DNA of 64,000 nucleotides, taken from the NCBI RefSeq assembly GCF_003177035.1, contig NZ_CP029488.1, positions 310,001 through 374,000 on the forward strand, written 5' to 3'. Under the pieces are notes generated by a model. That model had not been told where the DNA came from, did not search any database, and saw only the letters and a program-made list of their open reading frames with translations. Made by a program: the position numbers and the translations under genes. The stretch comes from Salinisphaera sp. LB1. Its GTDB lineage: Bacteria; Pseudomonadota; Gammaproteobacteria; Nevskiales; Salinisphaeraceae. Numbering within the stretch: position 1 is the stretch's first letter; every line of letters begins with the position of its first letter. This document shows, piece by piece, positions 17,100-25,245 of the stretch.

Positions 17100-18503
17100 C
17101 TAGGCGTCGGGCCGGATCCGGCCGTTTTCCTGATACAGATAGGCGCCCAGCAGATCGTGCGCGTTGATCTGGGCGCCGAGCACCGACAGCAGCACGAACA
17201 CGCCGCCGAGCCGGCGATGCAGGAACACGATCTCGCGCGGCGGAATACGGAACCAGCGCGAGATGGCCGCATCCTGTACCGCCTTGGAGACACGCCAGAA
17301 CAGATCCGACTCGCCCCACTTGTAACGACCGTCCGGGGTCGACAGTTCGGCCGGCGGTTCGGCGCGAAACGGCTCGATGATGAGCAGGCCGACGTTGGCG
17401 AAATCGTCGAACACGCGCTGCGGCGAATCGCGGCGCAACAGATTGATGCCGATCGCGCCGTCGATGAGTTTCTGCCGATCGCCCTCGAAAGCGCCCGCCA
17501 CCGTGTCGTAGTACGAGCCGAGAAAGCGCGGTGCGAATTCGCGGGTTGCGCCGAAATCGAGCAGCACGAACTGGTCGGCGCCGTCGTCGTTGATCCGGAC
17601 CTTGTAGTTGCCGAAATGCGGGTCGGTCTGGACGATGCCCCAGTTGAAGAACTCGAGGAAAAACAACTCCAGCGCGGACTCGCTCAGATGATTGCGCCGC
17701 TCCTGCGAGAGACTCTTCACGCGCTCGCTCTGGACGTGGTCGGCGGCCTCGAACGAGGTCACCAGCACGGTCTCGGTCGAATATTCGGGAAAGACCTCCG
17801 GCACCACGTAGCGGTCGTCGTGGGCCAGACGCTGACCGAACTCGCGGGTCATGCGCAGTTCGCGATCGTAATCCACCTCGCGGTAGATCATCTCGCGCAC
17901 TTCCTCCATCACCGAGTGCAACTCCATGCCCTTGGGCACGAGCCGCGCCAGACGCACGATATTGGTCAGCGTACGGATATCGCTATCGATGGCATCGGCC
18001 AGGCGCGGGTACTGTACCTTCACGCACAGTTCGCGGCCGTCGGATTTACGCCAGGCGCGGTGCACCTGGCCCAGCGAGGCCGCTGCGAGCGGCTCCGGGT
18101 CGATATCGAGTTCGTCCAGGCGTTTGCGCCCGAGCCGTTCGATCACCACCGGTTCCAGATCCGCCCAGGCCACCGGCGGGCTGTCGTCCTGCAGGCTGCG
18201 CAGCACCTCGATCGCCTCCGGCGGCATGAAGTACTGGCCATAAACCGACAGCATCTGGCCGACCTTCATCACGCTGCCCTTGAGCTGCCCGAGCTCGTCG
18301 GCCAGGAACTGGGCCTGCCGGACATAGAACTCGCGGTTTCGGGCCTCGCGATCGGCCTTGTTGCGGAACAGATTGCCCACCGTGTGGGTAGCGAACGACG
18401 CGCCAGCCATCATGCCCATGCGCGCCATCGCCGCGTTGCGGTCGAACGACCCGGTCTTGAGCTTGAGCGGCTTACGCTTGCCACCGTCGGATTTCTTCGC
18501 CAT
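17100..18503 (-). CDS. ABC1/UbiB-family atypical kinase
   Basis: The 467-residue protein has the family-specific KGSVMKVGQMLS (KxGQ motif, about residues 74-84), the Ala-rich loop AAASLGQVHRA replacing the usual glycine loop, and LLDFGATREFAP with the metal-binding Asp near residue 317. ABC1/UbiB proteins are ATPases or kinases linked to ubiquinone synthesis and lipid handling. This one is shorter than UbiB and lacks the C-terminal pair of membrane helices, so it is a UbiB relative (AarF/ADCK3-like) and not ubiB itself. The ATG giving MAKKSDGGKRKPLKLKTG is chosen over a longer open lead. Confidence 0.85.
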   Translation of the reverse strand: MAKKSDGGKRKPLKLKTGSFDRNAAMARMGMMAGASFATHTVGNLFRNKADREARNREFYVRQAQFLADELGQLKGSVMKVGQMLSVYGQYFMPPEAIEVLRSLQDDSPPVAWADLEPVVIERLGRKRLDELDIDPEPLAAASLGQVHRAWRKSDGRELCVKVQYPRLADAIDSDIRTLTNIVRLARLVPKGMELHSVMEEVREMIYREVDYDRELRMTREFGQRLAHDDRYVVPEVFPEYSTETVLVTSFEAADHVQSERVKSLSQERRNHLSESALELFFLEFFNWGIVQTDPHFGNYKVRINDDGADQFVLLDFGATREFAPRFLGSYYDTVAGAFEGDRQKLIDGAIGINLLRRDSPQRVFDDFANVGLLIIEPFRAEPPAELSTPDGRYKWGESDLFWRVSKAVQDAAISRWFRIPPREIVFLHRRLGGVFVLLSVLGAQINAHDLLGAYLYQENGRIRPDA

Positions 18504-18616
18504 AGGGATCGGGGCCCGTTGACACTCGCTTGGCCGTGTAGCGCCAGAGTCTAGCAGCTTGGCCGCACACGACCCATCCACCCTATTCCGGGGGCGTGCG
18601 TTTCGGAGCGGATACG

Positions 18617-18648
18617 AAAAAGGCCCGGGCGGGCTGCCGGGCCTTTTT
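18617..18648. terminator. Bidirectional intrinsic terminator
   Basis: AAAAAGGCCCGG pairs with CCGGGCCTTTTT around a short loop. It lies after tRNA-Met in the minus-strand direction and before the ABC1-kinase gene, so it most likely ends the tRNA transcript. Confidence 0.8.
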
Positions 18649-18731
18649 ACGCTCGATACCGGCCCGGGTATGGGAATCGCCGATGCCGATGGTCAGCGGC
18701 GCGACATATGCCCGTGCGTACCGTCTCGATT

Positions 18732-18807
18732 TGGTGGCCATGGCTGGATTTGAACCAGCGACACCAGCATTATGAATGCTGTGCTCTAACCCCTGAGCTA
18801 CATGGCC
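18732..18807 (-). tRNA. tRNA-Met (CAT), elongator type
   Basis: The 76-base tRNA has acceptor GGCCATG/CATGGCC, D-arm TAGCTCAGGGGTTAGAGC, anticodon stem with AGCATTCATAATGCT (anticodon CAT), T-loop GGTTCAAATCC and an encoded CCA. The first acceptor base pair is a normal Watson-Crick G-C, unlike initiator tRNA. The T-loop is intact, unlike the repeats beside tRNA-Arg and tRNA-Gln. Confidence 0.92.
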
Positions 18808-18880
18808 GCGAAGGCGCGAGATTATGTTCGGCCCGGCCGTTTCCGTCAAGACGACAACGGCCAAAAAATACGGAATCCGC

Positions 18881-19972
18881 TCAGACGTTGAAGCGGAAAT
18901 GCACCACATCGCCCTCGGCCATGCGGTACTCCTTGCCTTCGAGCCGCTGGCGGCCGGCTTCCTTGGCGCCTTTCTCACCGCCAAGCTCGACGTAGTCGTC
19001 GTAGCCGATCACCTCGGCCCGGATGAAGCCGCGCTCGAAGTCGGTATGGATCACACCCGCCGCCTGCGGCGCGGTGGAGCCGGCGCGCACCGTCCAGGCC
19101 CGGACCTCCTTGGGCCCGACCGTGAAGAACGTCTGCAGCCCGAGCAGCGCGTAGCCGGCACGGATCACGCGATTCAGCCCAGGCTCGTCCTGGCCCAGTT
19201 CGGCCAGGAATTCGAGCTTGTCGCCGCCGTCGAGTTGCGCGATCTCGCCTTCCAGCGCCGCGCATACCGGCACCACCCGCGCGTTCTGTGCTTCGGCGTG
19301 CGCGCGCACACGATCGAGCAGCGGGTTGTTCTCGAATCCCTCCTCGTCGACGTTGGCCACGAACAACGCCGGCTTGGCGGTGATCAGATGCAGCTCGCGC
19401 AGCGCCGCGTGCTCGTCTTCGGACAGTTCCAGCGCCCGTACCGGGGCGCCGGTGTCGAGATGATCGCGCACACGGGCGTAGACGTCGGCCTGGCGCTTGG
19501 CGTTCTTGTCGCCGGATTTCGCGGCCTTGGACACCCGGTCCAGCGCCCGGGTGACCGTGGCCAGATCCGCCAGCGCCAACTCCGTGTCGATGGTCTCGAT
19601 ATCGGCGATCGGATCCACACGCCCGGAGACATGCATGACATCGTCATTCTCGAAACAGCGCACGACATGCAGGATGGCATCGGTCTCGCGGATATTGGCC
19701 AGAAACTGGTTGCCGAGCCCTTCGCCGGTCGAGGCCCCCGCCACGAGCCCGGCGATATCGACGAACTCGATGGTCGTCGGCAGCACCTTTTCCGGCGCGG
19801 CGATCGCGGCCAGCTTGTCGAGCCGTGGATCCGGCACGGTGACCACGCCCACATTGGGATCGATGGTGCAGAACGGGTAGTTCTCGGCCGGAATCTCGGC
19901 CGCGGTCAGGGCGTTGAACAGGGTCGATTTGCCGACATTGGGCAGGCCGACGATGCCGATCTGAAGCGCCAT
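18881..19972 (-). CDS. ychF: Redox-regulated ATPase YchF (Obg family)
   Basis: The 363-residue protein has P-loop GLPNVGKS at 9-16, switch region [21 protein letters not shown], the ATP-favouring NVDE motif in place of the GTPase NKxD, and a C-terminal TGS domain ([16 protein letters not shown]..., ending in VVHFRFNV). YchF/OLA1 binds ribosomes and hydrolyses ATP and is tied to oxidative stress. It lies 45 bases downstream of pth on the same strand, the standard pth-ychF pair. Confidence 0.96.
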   Translation of the reverse strand: MALQIGIVGLPNVGKSTLFNALTAAEIPAENYPFCTIDPNVGVVTVPDPRLDKLAAIAAPEKVLPTTIEFVDIAGLVAGASTGEGLGNQFLANIRETDAILHVVRCFENDDVMHVSGRVDPIADIETIDTELALADLATVTRALDRVSKAAKSGDKNAKRQADVYARVRDHLDTGAPVRALELSEDEHAALRELHLITAKPALFVANVDEEGFENNPLLDRVRAHAEAQNARVVPVCAALEGEIAQLDGGDKLEFLAELGQDEPGLNRVIRAGYALLGLQTFFTVGPKEVRAWTVRAGSTAPQAAGVIHTDFERGFIRAEVIGYDDYVELGGEKGAKEAGRQRLEGKEYRMAEGDVVHFRFNV

Positions 19973-20017
19973 GGAAAATACCTCGTGAGCGCCCGCGAAG
20001 TCGCGGACGGAATCGAA

Positions 20018-20599
20018 TCAGGGCTTGCGGGAGTTGAGCTGCTGGGCGCCGCGATTCCAGCCGGACTCGATGATTGTTTCCACCGCGTCGACGCCCGCCT
20101 CGATGGCGGCCTCGATTGCAGCCTGATCATCGGCCGACGGCGTACCCAGAACGTGCGACAACACGCCAGAGGCATGGCCCGGGTGACCGATGCCGATGCG
20201 CAGACGCCGATAGCCGGGGCCGATCACGCGATGGGTATCGCGCAGGCCATTGTGGCCGCCGTGGCCACCGCCATCCTTGAGCCGGGCCACGCCCGGTGGC
20301 AGGTCGAGTTCGTCGTGTACGACCAGCAATTCGGCAGGCTCGATCTTGTGAAATGCCATCAGCGGCTGGATGGCCTCGCCGCTGACGTTCATGAAGGTCA
20401 TCGGCTTGAGCAGCCAGAGCGTCTCGCCCGCGCGTTTGGCGCGCGCGAGATCGCCCTTGAACTTCTTCTCCGGCGAAAAGACAAGGCCCCAGCGCTCGGC
20501 CAGCCGATCCGCCAGCCAGAAACCGGCATTGTGCCGGTCGCGGGCATGATCGGCGCCGGGATTGCCCAGGGCCACGAGCGCGCGGATGCGTTCACTCAT
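20018..20599 (-). CDS. pth: Peptidyl-tRNA hydrolase
   Basis: The 193-residue protein shows the family catalytic set: H23 in RHNAGF, N71 in TFMNVSG, D96 in VVHDELDLP and N117 in GGHGGHNGLRD. It cleaves the ester bond in peptidyl-tRNA released by stalled ribosomes. Its start is 38 bases after the rplY stop, so rplY-pth-ychF look co-transcribed. Confidence 0.96.
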   Translation of the reverse strand: MSERIRALVALGNPGADHARDRHNAGFWLADRLAERWGLVFSPEKKFKGDLARAKRAGETLWLLKPMTFMNVSGEAIQPLMAFHKIEPAELLVVHDELDLPPGVARLKDGGGHGGHNGLRDTHRVIGPGYRRLRIGIGHPGHASGVLSHVLGTPSADDQAAIEAAIEAGVDAVETIIESGWNRGAQQLNSRKP

Positions 20600-20637
20600 C
20601 GGTCATTCGATGCGCTCCAACAGCCGCGGGACAACGA

Positions 20638-21351
20638 TCAGCTGTTGTCCGCGTCGCCCTCTTCCTTGCCTTCCTCGTCGGCGTCTTGGTCCTCGGCCTC
20701 GGCCGCGTCGGCCGCCGCTTCGGCTTCTGCCTCGGCCTCGTCCTCGGCTTCCAGCTCTACTGCGGCGCGCGGCACCTGGACGGAGACCACGGTCAGATCG
20801 TTCTGCTCTTCCTCGTCGCCCATCAGATCGACGATCTGGACGCCGTTCGGCAGCACCAGCTGCGACAGATGCACCGCATCGTGCAGATGCAGGTTGCGGC
20901 AATCGACCTCGAGATACTCCGGCAGGTCGCGCGGCAGGCACTCGATCTCGATGTCATTCATGTTGTGCTGGATGACGCCGGCTTCGTCGACCACACCCGG
21001 GCATTCCTCTTCGCCCACGAAGTGCAGCGGCACACTCATGCGCAGCGCCTCGCCCGCGACGATGCGCAGGAAATCGGCATGCTCGACGAACGGCTTGGCC
21101 GGGTGGCGCTGCAGGTCGCGCAGCACGACCTCTTCCGCCTGAGCGCCGTCGATGTTGATCTTGATGATGTGCGAGAAAAACGCCTCGTTGTCCAGATGAT
21201 GGACCAGGTCGTTGTGGTTGAACGACAGCATCACCGGGTCGCCGTTACCGCCATAGATGATGGCCGGCACGCGACCGGTCTTGCGCAGGCGCTTGTTCTC
21301 GGCCCGGCCGGTGGCATTGCGTTTTTCCGCGTTGAGCTCGAAAGCTTCCAT
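20638..21351 (-). CDS. rplY: 50S ribosomal protein L25/general stress protein Ctc
   Basis: The 237-residue protein starts with the L25 domain (FELNAEKRNATGRAENKRLRKTGRVPAIIYG), which binds 5S rRNA. A TL5/CTC C-terminal beta domain follows (LHFVGEEECPGVVDEAG..., LVLPNGVQIVDL). The last ~45 residues are an almost pure Glu/Asp/Ala tail, seen in several gammaproteobacterial and halophilic L25 proteins. It is followed by pth in the conserved order. Confidence 0.95.
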   Translation of the reverse strand: MEAFELNAEKRNATGRAENKRLRKTGRVPAIIYGGNGDPVMLSFNHNDLVHHLDNEAFFSHIIKINIDGAQAEEVVLRDLQRHPAKPFVEHADFLRIVAGEALRMSVPLHFVGEEECPGVVDEAGVIQHNMNDIEIECLPRDLPEYLEVDCRNLHLHDAVHLSQLVLPNGVQIVDLMGDEEEQNDLTVVSVQVPRAAVELEAEDEAEAEAEAAADAAEAEDQDADEEGKEEGDADNS

Positions 21352-21541
21352 ATCGATTCGCTCCAGCTAGCTTGTCTGGCCGCTGGCGTTGGGTTGCGGC
21401 CGGTTACAGTCGATGGTCGAACGGCGCAACGATTGTTCCGCCGGGATTAAAAGACCGCGTAGTATACGCGCTTCGTCGCCGATTGCACGAGGCGCACGGT
21501 AAAAATTGTATCGGCGGCGGCACTGGCCGCCGAAATCGACG

Positions 21542-22501
21542 CTAGTCGACGTACAGCGTCGACACCGATTCCTCGGCCGACACGCGCCGGATCGTCTCGG
21601 CCAGCAGCGGCGCGATATGCAGTTGCCGGATCTTGGGACAGGCCGAGGCCTCTTCCGACAACGGGATCGTGTCGGTGACCACCAGCTCGTCGAGACGGGA
21701 ATCGCGAATATTCTCCACCGCCTTGCCGGATAGCACCGGATGCGTCACGTAGGCTCGCACCTTGGTCGCGCCTTGATCCTTGAGCGCGTTGGCCGCCTGG
21801 CAAAGCGTGCCGGCGGTATCCACCAGATCGTCGACCATGATACAGCTCTTGCCCGCCACGTCGCCGATGATGTTCATGATCTTGGCTTCGTTGGCCTTGG
21901 GCCGGCGCTTGTCGATGATCGCCAGGTCCGCCTCGTCAAGGCGTTTGGCCAGCGCCCGGGCGCGGACCACGCCGCCCACGTCGGGCGACACCACGATCAG
22001 GTTGTCGCTGCGTTCCTTCTGGCGCCAGATGTCGCCCAGCAGCACCGGCGAGGCATAGATGTTGTCCACCGGCATGTCGAAGAAGCCCTGGATCTGATCG
22101 GCGTGCAGATCGACCGTGAGCACGCGGTCGGTGCCCACCGCGCCCAGCAGGCTGGCCGCCACCTTGGCCGAGATCGGCACGCGCGCGCTGCGTGGGCGGC
22201 GATCCTGGCGCGCATAACCAAAATACGGCATGACCGCGGTGATACGCCCGGCGGATGCGCGATGCAGCGCATCGATCATCATCAGCAGTTCCATGAGCGT
22301 GTCGTTGGTCGGCTGACAGGTCGACTGCACCACGAACACATCGCGGCCGCGTACGTTCTCTTCGATCTCGACCTGGCATTCGCCGTCCGAGAATCGTCCA
22401 ACGCTGGCCTTGCCCATCGGCAACCTGAGATAGCCCGCCACATCGCGCGCCAACGCCGGGTTGGCGTTGCCGGTGAAGACCATCAATCGGGAGTCCGCCA
22501 T
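21542..22501 (-). CDS. prs: Ribose-phosphate pyrophosphokinase
   Basis: The 319-residue protein has [10 protein letters not shown], the ATP loop [21 protein letters not shown], the metal/ribose segment [12 protein letters not shown] and the PRPP motif [13 protein letters not shown] near residue 220. It makes PRPP from ribose 5-phosphate and ATP for nucleotide, histidine, tryptophan and NAD synthesis. The gene sits between tRNA-Gln and rplY as usual, but the spacer to tRNA-Gln here holds a tRNA-derived repeat. Confidence 0.96.
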   Translation of the reverse strand: MADSRLMVFTGNANPALARDVAGYLRLPMGKASVGRFSDGECQVEIEENVRGRDVFVVQSTCQPTNDTLMELLMMIDALHRASAGRITAVMPYFGYARQDRRPRSARVPISAKVAASLLGAVGTDRVLTVDLHADQIQGFFDMPVDNIYASPVLLGDIWRQKERSDNLIVVSPDVGGVVRARALAKRLDEADLAIIDKRRPKANEAKIMNIIGDVAGKSCIMVDDLVDTAGTLCQAANALKDQGATKVRAYVTHPVLSGKAVENIRDSRLDELVVTDTIPLSEEASACPKIRQLHIAPLLAETIRRVSAEESVSTLYVD

Positions 22502-22523
22502 GGATTGCCGCCGTTTTTGTCGA

Positions 22524-22664
22524 AATTGGCTGGGGCGGCAGGGTTATTCGGATGCTTGCGCATCCTCACCCTTCGGGCCCGTGTCGCTTCGCGACACGAT
22601 TCGATCGCGCTGTCGCGCGACCGTCGAACCTTGCAGGATGCTCATCCTGCCGCCCCAACTGTCT
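22524..22664 (-). repeat. tRNA-Gln-derived repeat, copy 1, with a 78 bp T-loop insert
   Basis: The segment begins ATTGGCTGGGGCGGCAGGGTT, the same bases that flank and end tRNA-Gln. It breaks at GGTT (22542-22545), is followed by a 78 bp insert (22546-22623) with GGATGC/GCATCC, GTGTCGC/GCGACAC and CGCGC stems, and resumes at TCGAACC. Instead of the rest of the tRNA it then shows CATCCTGCCGCCCCAA, an inverted copy of the acceptor end, so the whole unit can fold on itself. Confidence 0.7.
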
Positions 22665-22692
22665 GTTGTGTCCGCTCACGCGAACGTCTAAT

Positions 22693-22767
22693 TGGCTGGG
22701 GCGGCAGGATTCGAACCTGCGGTACACGGGATCAAAACCCGATGCCTTACCGCTTGGCTACGCCCCA
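22693..22767 (-). tRNA. tRNA-Gln (TTG)
   Basis: The 75-base tRNA has the tRNA-Gln-type acceptor TGGGGCG/CGCCCCA, anticodon loop with TTTTGAT (anticodon TTG), T-loop GGTTCGAATCC and an encoded CCA. It lies upstream of prs on the same strand, the conserved position. Confidence 0.93.
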
Positions 22768-22870
22768 GTAAAATCACAACGGCAACCCGGACAGGGGGTC
22801 ACCGTTCAATCAGAACGCCGAGTATTCTGTTTTGCAACCCTACCCGTGTCAATTTAGAAAGAATGCTTCC

Positions 22871-23030
22871 GGGCGGCAGGATTATTCGGATTCTCACGCA
22901 TCCTCACCCTACGGGCCCGTGGCGCTGAAGCGCCCCGGTTCGCCCTCGCATACGAGGGCGTCGAACCTGCCGTACACGGGATCGCTTGTCACCAACAGGC
23001 CGATTCCTTACCGCAGGGCTACGCCCCATT
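22871..23030 (-). repeat. tRNA-Gln-derived repeat, copy 2, with a 77 bp T-loop insert
   Basis: Outside its inserts this is a nearly full tRNA-Gln. The T-arm breaks at GATT (22880-22883), a 77 bp insert follows (22884-22960), and the tRNA resumes TCGAACCTGC. In the anticodon region the AAAAC of tRNA-Gln is replaced by GCTTGTCACCAACAGG. The D-arm and 5' acceptor (GGCTACGCCCCA) are still readable. It cannot work as a tRNA. Confidence 0.75.
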
Positions 23031-23155
23031 CAAATCAGTGTCCCAATCGCCCATCGCGCGCATTGCGCAGACGAGAGCGGCGTATTCTCTTGGCTTGACC
23101 TGAGCCTGTCAATTTCAGGCACAGCACAAACAAACGACAGCCACGAGAAAACTTC

Positions 23156-23316
23156 CGGGCGGCAGGATTATTCGGATGCTCACGCATCCTCACCCTGCGG
23201 GCCCGTCGCGCTGAAGCGCCGCGGTTCGCCCGCGCATGCGAGGGCGTCGAACCTGCGGCAGGCGGGATCGCTTGTCACCAACAGGCCGATGCCTTACCGC
23301 CTGGCCGCGCCCGCTC
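23156..23316 (-). repeat. tRNA-Gln-derived repeat, copy 3, with a 77 bp T-loop insert
   Basis: This copy has the same architecture as copy 2. GATT lies at 23166-23169, the insert at 23170-23246, and TCGAAC at 23247-23252. The same GCTTGTCACCAACAGG replaces part of the anticodon loop, and the acceptor end is more decayed. Shared changes show that copies 2 and 3 derive from one another. Confidence 0.75.
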
Positions 23317-23419
23317 AAACCGCGGCCGGTGACGCGAACGTCAATGCCTGCTCATTCAGCGGCTGCGTATTCCCTGGCCGACCCGAGCACTGGCCATTGC
23401 GCGTGCCGCCGCGTCTCGA

Positions 23420-24592
23420 TCAACGCGCGCGAGCGCGTCGCGGCACCCAGACCGCCAGCACGGCCGCGGCGAGTGCGGCACCCGCGGCCAGCAGGAAACC
23501 GGCCGAAGCGCCCGCCGCCTCGATCAACGGCCCCAGGCCGATCACGGCCACCGCGCCCAGCGCGTTAGCCAGCCCCAGTGCCAAGCCGGAGCCGAACGAA
23601 CGATTCTCGGGCAGCACATCCTGCGCGATCAGGATAGTGAGCGGCAGCGTGGCGAACAGGGCGATGCCGAGCATCGCGGTGAGCCCCCACAGCCACAGCC
23701 CGCCCGCGAAGGCCAGCGCCGCCGTGCATAACGCACTGACCAGCATGGTGCCGATCAGCAACACCCGTGAGCCGAGCCGGTCGGCAAGCCAGCCGCCGCT
23801 GAGATTGCCGATCACGCCGACCACCAGGAGCACCGTGATCAGGCTGGCGCCCGCGGTGAGCGATCCACCGTTGGCCGACCACATCAGCGGCAACAGCGTG
23901 ACCGCAGCAAAGATCACGAACGCGCGCAGCGCGCAGAACACGACGAGACGCGACAGGGCGCCGATGTGCCGGCGCCAGGCGATCGGCGCGGCATCCAGGG
24001 AACACCGTGGCAACGCGGGTGCGCAACGCGCCAGCAGGAAAACACTGGCGAAACCGGGCAAGGCCAGCAAGGCCAGCCAGTGCAACCCGCCCCACACCAC
24101 GCACAGCCCCGCCAGCACTGGCCAGACACCGCGCCCGATCTCGCCGCCGACAAGAAACACAGACATGGCCAGGCCCTGGCGCGTCTGCGCCAGTCGACGC
24201 ACGCCCGCCAGGGCCTGGGGATGAAACATCGCGTTCGAGACACCGATCAGCACGAGCACGGCGATCAGCGCGGCCGGGCTGGCCACCCATCCCACCAGGC
24301 CGGCACCGAGCGACGAGCCCACCAGCCCAACGAGGCTCAATGCGCGCCCGCCGATCCGGTCGCCAACCAGGCCCACAAACGGTTGCAGACCCTGCCCGAC
24401 CAGCAGCGCGGCCATCAGTGTTCCGGCCAGCGCCACCGGCAGGTGAAGCCCGATCAGGATCGCGGGCAGTACGCCCGGGAGGAAGTTCGCCGCGCCGTCG
24501 TTGACGAAGTGCGACCAACTCATGCCCGCCAGGCGAAGCGGTGGGCTCGCAGCCGGGCGCGCGGCCATGGGGGCGGTGGTATCGGAGGACAT
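23420..24592 (-). CDS. MFS transporter, fosmidomycin-resistance (Fsr)-like
   Basis: The 390-residue protein has about 12 hydrophobic helices. The start region MSWSHFVNDGAANFLPGVLPAIL, the loop LVGDRIGGRALS, SNAMFHPQALAGVRRL and SVFLVGGEIGRGVWPVLAG resemble the Fsr group of MFS drug exporters (recall-based). It lies just downstream of lolB (20 bases), where ispE of the MEP pathway normally stands. Fosmidomycin inhibits that same pathway, so the association is intriguing but may be chance. It could equally export another small molecule. Confidence 0.75.
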   Translation of the reverse strand: MSSDTTAPMAARPAASPPLRLAGMSWSHFVNDGAANFLPGVLPAILIGLHLPVALAGTLMAALLVGQGLQPFVGLVGDRIGGRALSLVGLVGSSLGAGLVGWVASPAALIAVLVLIGVSNAMFHPQALAGVRRLAQTRQGLAMSVFLVGGEIGRGVWPVLAGLCVVWGGLHWLALLALPGFASVFLLARCAPALPRCSLDAAPIAWRRHIGALSRLVVFCALRAFVIFAAVTLLPLMWSANGGSLTAGASLITVLLVVGVIGNLSGGWLADRLGSRVLLIGTMLVSALCTAALAFAGGLWLWGLTAMLGIALFATLPLTILIAQDVLPENRSFGSGLALGLANALGAVAVIGLGPLIEAAGASAGFLLAAGAALAAAVLAVWVPRRARAR

Positions 24593-24612
24593 CGATGGAT
24601 GCGGCGCGCGGG

Positions 24613-25245
24613 TCAGCCCGCGTTGTTACTTGAGGCGTTCAGGTCGAACCAGCGATCGACGATCAGACGAATACGCGTATCACCGTTATCCAACACCACA
24701 CGTTTGGGCAGCGGCACGGGCGCGCCGGCCGGCGTGGTGTAGTCGAGATACGACACGGTCCAGCCATCCTGGGTCAGGGAACGCAGTCGACCCTGGGCGT
24801 CGACCGAAATACGCTGGTAATCGCCGGGCGCCGGCATGCCCTTGGCCCAATAGCTCAGCGGCTTGAGCGGGAACGACCAGCCCAGCGCCTTCTTCACCAG
24901 GGCGTCCGGGTCGCTGGTCTCGAAATGCTTGCCATCGTCGGTGTCGATGACCACATGATTGAGCGTGCCCTTGGCCCGCATACCACCGGCGCCGAGCGGG
25001 CCGGCCAGACGCACATTGAACTTCGGCGCGCGTTCGCGCCAGCTCAGGTTGCCGGTCCAGCCCAGCAACTGCCCGGTGGCAACCCGTCCCTGCAGCGACC
25101 AGTCGGAGAAATGGTCGAGCGTGTTCTGGCGCGCCTGCCAGGCCTTGGCATTGGCCACGCCGGCCTCGCTCGGCGCCGGTTTGTGGATGATCGCGCAACC
25201 GCCCAGCAGCGCGATTCCCAGCATCGCGAATACGAGTTTCTTCAT
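24613..25245 (-). CDS. lolB: Outer-membrane lipoprotein LolB
   Basis: The 210-residue precursor has a lipoprotein signal ending LLGGC (lipidated Cys17). The mature part contains FSDWSLQGRVATG and GNLSWRERAPKFNVRLAGPLGAG, typical of LolB, which takes lipoproteins from LolA and inserts them into the outer membrane. The ATG overlaps the stop of the upstream TPR gene (ATGA), indicating translational coupling. Its place next to divergent hemA is conserved. Confidence 0.92.
   Translation of the reverse strand: MKKLVFAMLGIALLGGCAIIHKPAPSEAGVANAKAWQARQNTLDHFSDWSLQGRVATGQLLGWTGNLSWRERAPKFNVRLAGPLGAGGMRAKGTLNHVVIDTDDGKHFETSDPDALVKKALGWSFPLKPLSYWAKGMPAPGDYQRISVDAQGRLRSLTQDGWTVSYLDYTTPAGAPVPLPKRVVLDNGDTRIRLIVDRWFDLNASSNNAG

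Noticed and set aside
22552..23312. Short open frames across the tRNA-Gln repeats
   Set aside because: The DNA is recognisably tRNA-derived, and the peptides have no independent support.
22524..23316. CRISPR array
   Set aside because: The units are too long, too few and tRNA-derived; there are no short direct repeats with unique spacers and no cas genes.
22871..23316. Additional functional tRNA-Gln genes
   Set aside because: Both copies have a 77 bp T-loop insertion and a disrupted anticodon loop.
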